DNA from: Porticoccaceae bacterium
GTDB taxonomy: Bacteria > Pseudomonadota > Gammaproteobacteria > Pseudomonadales > Porticoccaceae
Length of the DNA: 9,449 nt
NCBI GenBank assembly: GCA_030741175.1
Contig: JASLVT010000036.1
Location: 1-9,449, forward strand
Direction of reading: 5' to 3'
Positions 6,558 through 9,449 of this stretch are shown here, piece by piece (positions within the stretch are counted from its first letter, which is position 1; the number at the start of each line of letters is the position of its first letter). The notes beneath the pieces were generated by a model, which saw only the letters and a program-made list of their open reading frames with translations, did no database searches and was not told the origin of the DNA. Both the position numbers and the translations under genes were made by a program.

Positions 6558-8579
6558 TTAGGTCACTCTCTGGCCCGGTTGAGCACCACTATCCGGCTCA
6601 AGCAAATATATGCCCTTGCCATCACCAGCAGCCAATACCATTCCTTCCGATATGCCGAAGCGCATCTTACGGGGTGCTAGGTTGGCGACCATCACTGTCA
6701 AACGGCCTTCCAGTGCCTCTGGTTTGTAAGACGACTTGATGCCGGAGAATACATTGCGGGTTTCACCACCGATATCCAGTGTTAGTTGCAGTAGCTTTTC
6801 CGCCCCTTCCACATGACTGGCTTTGATAATTTGTGCCACGCGAAGGTCGACTTTAATAAAATCATCAAAATTTATTTCATCGGCAATTGGCTCGTCGGCT
6901 AAGGGCCCCTGCAATGGCTTGGCAGCGGCTTGAGCGGCCTCTTGTTTGCTGGCTTCTACCATGGCATCTACCTTTTCTTTTTCAATACGCTGCATTAGCG
7001 GCTTAAAAGCATTAATTTTGTGCTCAACCAAAGGTTGTTGTAGCGCATCCCAGTCCAGCGAGTCATTGAGAAACTGTTCGCCTGCGGCCGCCATTTCCGG
7101 CAAAACTGGCTTGAGATAACCCAATATCACGCGGAACAGGTTTATGCCCAATGAGCAAATATCCTGCACCTGCTGTTGTTGACCTTCAACTTTATTGAGC
7201 TTCCATGGCTCCTTGGCGGCGATATATTCATTGGCGGCATCGGCCTGCGCCATAATCTCGCGAATTGCCTTGCCGTAGTCACGATTTTCGTAATGTGCTG
7301 CGATTTGGTCGGCGGCACCAATCACCTGCTGCCACAGTTGGGGATCTTCGATATTGGCCGATAGTTGGCCGTTATTACCATTGGTGACAAATTTAGCGCA
7401 GCGACTGGCAATATTGACCACTTTGCCCACCAGATCACTGTTGACCTTCTGCACAAAGTCTTCCAAATTTAAATCAATATCTTCCACTGAGTTAGATAAT
7501 TTAGCCGCATAGTAATAGCGCAGATACTCCGGGTTGAGATGATCAAGGTAACAGCGAGCATTGATGAAAGTGCCTCGCGACTTGCTCATCTTTTTGCCGT
7601 TGACGGTGACAAAGCCATGCACACAGACTTTGGTAGGTCTGCGGTAGTTGGCGCTTTTAAGCATTGCAGGCCAGAATAGTGCGTGGAAATTAACAATATC
7701 CTTGCCAATAAAATGGTACAGCTCAGCGGGGCTATCTTCGCGCCAGTACTGATCGAAATCGATATTGCTCTGATCGCAGAGATGTTTAAATGCCGCCATG
7801 TAGCCAATTGGCGCATCCAACCAGACATAAAAATACTTGCCCGGCGCATTGGGGATTTCAAAACCAAAATAGGGTGCATCGCGACTGATATCCCATTCTT
7901 GCAAACCGCTGTCTAACCATTCCCCCAATTTATTGGCGACCTCCTGTTGCAAGGTGCCGCTTCGCGTCCAATCCTGAAGAAATTCAGTAAACTCAGGTAG
8001 TTTAAAGAAATAATGTGTCGACTCTTTCTCGATCGGTGTGGCACCGGAGATAGCGGATACCGGATTGATCAAGTCAGTGGGTGCGTAGGTCGCTCCGCAG
8101 ACTTCACAGTTGTCGCCATACTGATCCTCTGCCTTGCACTTGGGGCAGGTGCCTTTGATATAGCGATCGGCCAGGAATAGCTGTTTTTCAGGGTCAAAAG
8201 CCTGGGTGATATCCCGTTTGGCGATATGGCCGTTATCGTTGAGTCGGTTGTAGATAAGTTCGGAGAGTTGGCGATTTTCTTCGGAATGAGTGCTGTGGTA
8301 GTTGTCCACAGAAATCAAAAAGTCACGAAAATCAGCTTCGTGAATTGCGCGCATATCGGCAATATGTTGCTCAGCACTAATGCCTTTTTCATCTGCCTTT
8401 AACATGATGGCAGTGCCGTGAGCATCATCGGCAGAAACATAGTAACATTCATGTCCGCGCATTCGCTGGAAGCGCACCCAGACGTCAGTTTGGGTGTATT
8501 CCAGAATATGCCCTAAATGTAGTGCTGCATTGGCATAGGGAAGCGCATTGGTGACCAGTATTTGGCGTTTTGATGACAT
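6558..8579 (-). CDS. metG: Methionyl-tRNA synthetase
   Basis: This cytoplasmic class I synthetase charges tRNA-Met with methionine using ATP. It has 673 residues, close to E. coli MetG (677). The class I signature HLGH lies at 21-24 inside the Rossmann fold ([12 protein letters not shown]), and the KMSKS loop is at 330-334. The zinc knuckle of the connective peptide is complete (Cys145, Cys148, Cys158, Cys161), placing it with the E. coli-type enzymes. The helical anticodon-binding domain includes AKEPWKL with Trp459, matching the anticodon-reading Trp461 of E. coli. Residues about 571-673 form the C-terminal EMAP-II/Trbp111-type tRNA-binding dimerisation domain. The ATG at 8579 is chosen because homology begins there ([18 protein letters not shown]). 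An upstream in-frame ATG at 8672 would add 31 unrelated residues and invade the mrp promoter. It is divergent from mrp, as in E. coli and Pseudomonas. Confidence 0.98.
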   Translation of the reverse strand: MSSKRQILVTNALPYANAALHLGHILEYTQTDVWVRFQRMRGHECYYVSADDAHGTAIMLKADEKGISAEQHIADMRAIHEADFRDFLISVDNYHSTHSEENRQLSELIYNRLNDNGHIAKRDITQAFDPEKQLFLADRYIKGTCPKCKAEDQYGDNCEVCGATYAPTDLINPVSAISGATPIEKESTHYFFKLPEFTEFLQDWTRSGTLQQEVANKLGEWLDSGLQEWDISRDAPYFGFEIPNAPGKYFYVWLDAPIGYMAAFKHLCDQSNIDFDQYWREDSPAELYHFIGKDIVNFHALFWPAMLKSANYRRPTKVCVHGFVTVNGKKMSKSRGTFINARCYLDHLNPEYLRYYYAAKLSNSVEDIDLNLEDFVQKVNSDLVGKVVNIASRCAKFVTNGNNGQLSANIEDPQLWQQVIGAADQIAAHYENRDYGKAIREIMAQADAANEYIAAKEPWKLNKVEGQQQQVQDICSLGINLFRVILGYLKPVLPEMAAAGEQFLNDSLDWDALQQPLVEHKINAFKPLMQRIEKEKVDAMVEASKQEAAQAAAKPLQGPLADEPIADEINFDDFIKVDLRVAQIIKASHVEGAEKLLQLTLDIGGETRNVFSGIKSSYKPEALEGRLTVMVANLAPRKMRFGISEGMVLAAGDGKGIYLLEPDSGAQPGQRVT

Positions 8580-8618
8580 GGTTAGCGTTCTTTTTTGAGG
8601 CGTTGGAAACAAGCCGCA

Positions 8619-8624
8619 ACTATA
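8619..8624 (-). promoter_or_regulatory. Candidate -10 element for metG
   Basis: TATAGT on the minus strand matches the -10 consensus at 5/6 positions and would start transcription roughly 35 bases before the metG ATG. No convincing -35 hexamer sits 16-18 bases upstream, so this is a weak prediction. Confidence 0.25.
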
Positions 8625-8657
8625 GCGATTTTGTGCCAACTTTTCATGCGCAATTGT

Positions 8658-8666
8658 TGTTATAAC
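8658..8666 (+). promoter_or_regulatory. Candidate extended -10 promoter for mrp
   Basis: TGTTATAAC fits the extended -10 pattern TGnTATAAT with one mismatch. Transcription would start near 8673, leaving a leader of about 44 bases before the mrp GTG. No clear -35 is visible, which extended -10 promoters tolerate. The leader carries a 10-bp palindrome, TTCGGCCGAA (8683-8692), of unknown meaning. Confidence 0.35.
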
Positions 8667-8705
8667 CGCCACAGACTGGCCATTCGGCCGAAAATAGTAA
8701 CGATT

Positions 8706-8709
8706 GGAG
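8706..8709 (+). promoter_or_regulatory. Shine-Dalgarno site deciding the mrp GTG start
   Basis: GGAG lies seven bases before the GTG at 8717, an ideal spacing. Together with the in-frame TAA at 8663-8665 it fixes the start of mrp close to the Walker A motif and excludes the usual N-terminal domain. Confidence 0.7.
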
Positions 8710-8716
8710 TGGTTTA

Positions 8717-9449
8717 GTGTTAGATCAGGTGAAATACATTGTTGCCGTAGCCTCGGGAAAAGGTGGTGTGGGTAAATCCACGACGGCAGTTAATTTGGCT
8801 CTGGGATTGCAGTCACTGGGTAAAAAAGTGGGACTCTTGGATGCCGATATCTATGGACCCAGCATTGCTATGATGATGGGCGTTGCAGAGGGTACCCGCC
8901 CCGCTGTTGCAGACGAAAAACACTTTGCTCCGATTGAGTGCCATGGACTGATGACCATGTCCATGGCGTATTTGGTGACTGAGCAGACGCCGATGGCATG
9001 GCGTGGACCAATGGCTGCTGGAGCACTGCAGCAATTACTTGGCCAGACCATGTGGGGCGAGTTAGATATTTTGGTGGTAGATATGCCACCGGGTACCGGC
9101 GATATTCAGCTAACTTTGGCACAGAAAGCGCAGGTCAGTGGTGCGGTTATTGTTACTACACCGCAGGATATTGCGCTGTTGGATGCTAAAAAAGGCATTG
9201 AAATGTTTTCCAAGGTCAATATTCCCATATTGGGGGTAGTAGAAAATATGGCCATGCATATTTGTTCGCAGTGCGGTCATGAGGAGGCTATTTTCGGTGA
9301 TGGCGGTGGCAGCAATGTGGCCGAGCAGTACGGTGTCAAATTACTCGGTAGTTTGCCCTTGGATAAGTCGATTAGACTTCAGGGTGATACAGGAACGCCA
9401 TCGGTAGCTGCTGAGCCAGACGGAGTAATTGCAAAGCATTACAAGCAGA
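8717..9449 (+). CDS. mrp: Mrp/ApbC family Fe-S cluster carrier ATPase, short form, 3'-truncated by window edge
   Basis: This P-loop NTPase of the Mrp/ApbC/NBP35 group carries [4Fe-4S] clusters to apoproteins in the cytoplasm. The 244 visible codons include the deviant Walker [10 protein letters not shown] at 14-22, the [11 protein letters not shown] switch region at 40-50, the Walker-B-like [15 protein letters not shown] at 122-136, [14 protein letters not shown] at 147-160, and the cluster-binding CxxC (Cys183 and Cys186) in [10 protein letters not shown]. The protein begins only 13 residues before Walker A. E. coli Mrp has about 100 extra N-terminal residues forming a MIP18/DUF59-type domain. 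Here an in-frame TAA at 8663 precludes that domain, and the GTG at 8717 has a good ribosome site. Such short versions also occur among Mrp/NBP35-type proteins. The frame remains open at the right edge and should end some 20-30 codons later by homology. Confidence 0.95.
   Translation, partial: MLDQVKYIVAVASGKGGVGKSTTAVNLALGLQSLGKKVGLLDADIYGPSIAMMMGVAEGTRPAVADEKHFAPIECHGLMTMSMAYLVTEQTPMAWRGPMAAGALQQLLGQTMWGELDILVVDMPPGTGDIQLTLAQKAQVSGAVIVTTPQDIALLDAKKGIEMFSKVNIPILGVVENMAMHICSQCGHEEAIFGDGGGSNVAEQYGVKLLGSLPLDKSIRLQGDTGTPSVAAEPDGVIAKHYKQ

Noticed and set aside
8580..8672. 31-codon N-terminal extension of metG
   Set aside because: It has no resemblance to MetG N-termini and overlaps the divergent promoter region. 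Homology starts at the ATG at 8579.
8683..8692. TTCGGCCGAA palindrome in the mrp leader as an operator
   Set aside because: At 10 bp with no supporting repeat or known regulator match, it is too short to separate from chance. It is only mentioned in the mrp promoter entry.

Overview
The window looks like chromosomal DNA from a gammaproteobacterium of moderate GC content. The protein sequences resemble Pseudomonas/Cellvibrionales-type proteins, and a marine relative of that group is plausible, but this is inference from protein resemblance and gene order only. The two key order cues are metG back-to-back with mrp (apbC), as in E. coli and Pseudomonas, and an rnf operon close to metG. No tRNA, rRNA, CRISPR array, insertion sequence or phage gene is visible.

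Layout. Positions 1-1026 (minus) hold the first 342 codons of a gene running off the left edge. It encodes a divergent member of the thiamine-diphosphate (acetolactate synthase/pyruvate oxidase-like) superfamily. Positions 1086-6436 (minus) hold a complete rnfABCDGE operon, transcribed A to E from right to left, with every internal junction overlapping or abutting. Positions 6437-6557 are an AT-rich intergenic stretch with a candidate rnf promoter overlaid by a perfect 9-bp inverted repeat, plus a separate 14-bp palindrome. Positions 6558-8579 (minus) are metG, methionyl-tRNA synthetase. Positions 8580-8716 are a divergent promoter region. Positions 8717-9449 (plus) are the start of mrp/apbC, an Fe-S carrier P-loop ATPase, cut by the right edge.

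How the genes work together. The six Rnf subunits form one membrane complex exchanging electrons between ferredoxin (or another low-potential carrier) and NAD(H), coupled to ion movement. RnfB and RnfC carry Fe-S clusters, RnfG and RnfD carry covalent FMN, and RnfA and RnfE form the membrane core. All cluster and flavin motifs are intact, so the complex should work. Mrp is an Fe-S cluster carrier, and the Rnf complex is rich in Fe-S, but nothing here shows a direct link.

Most of the window is ordinary. The points worth a second look are the thiamine-diphosphate enzyme relative, which has Arg where the catalytic Glu is expected and sits where nth often follows rnfE; the short Mrp, whose N-terminal MIP18/DUF59 domain is excluded by an in-frame stop; and the inverted repeat filling the candidate rnf promoter.
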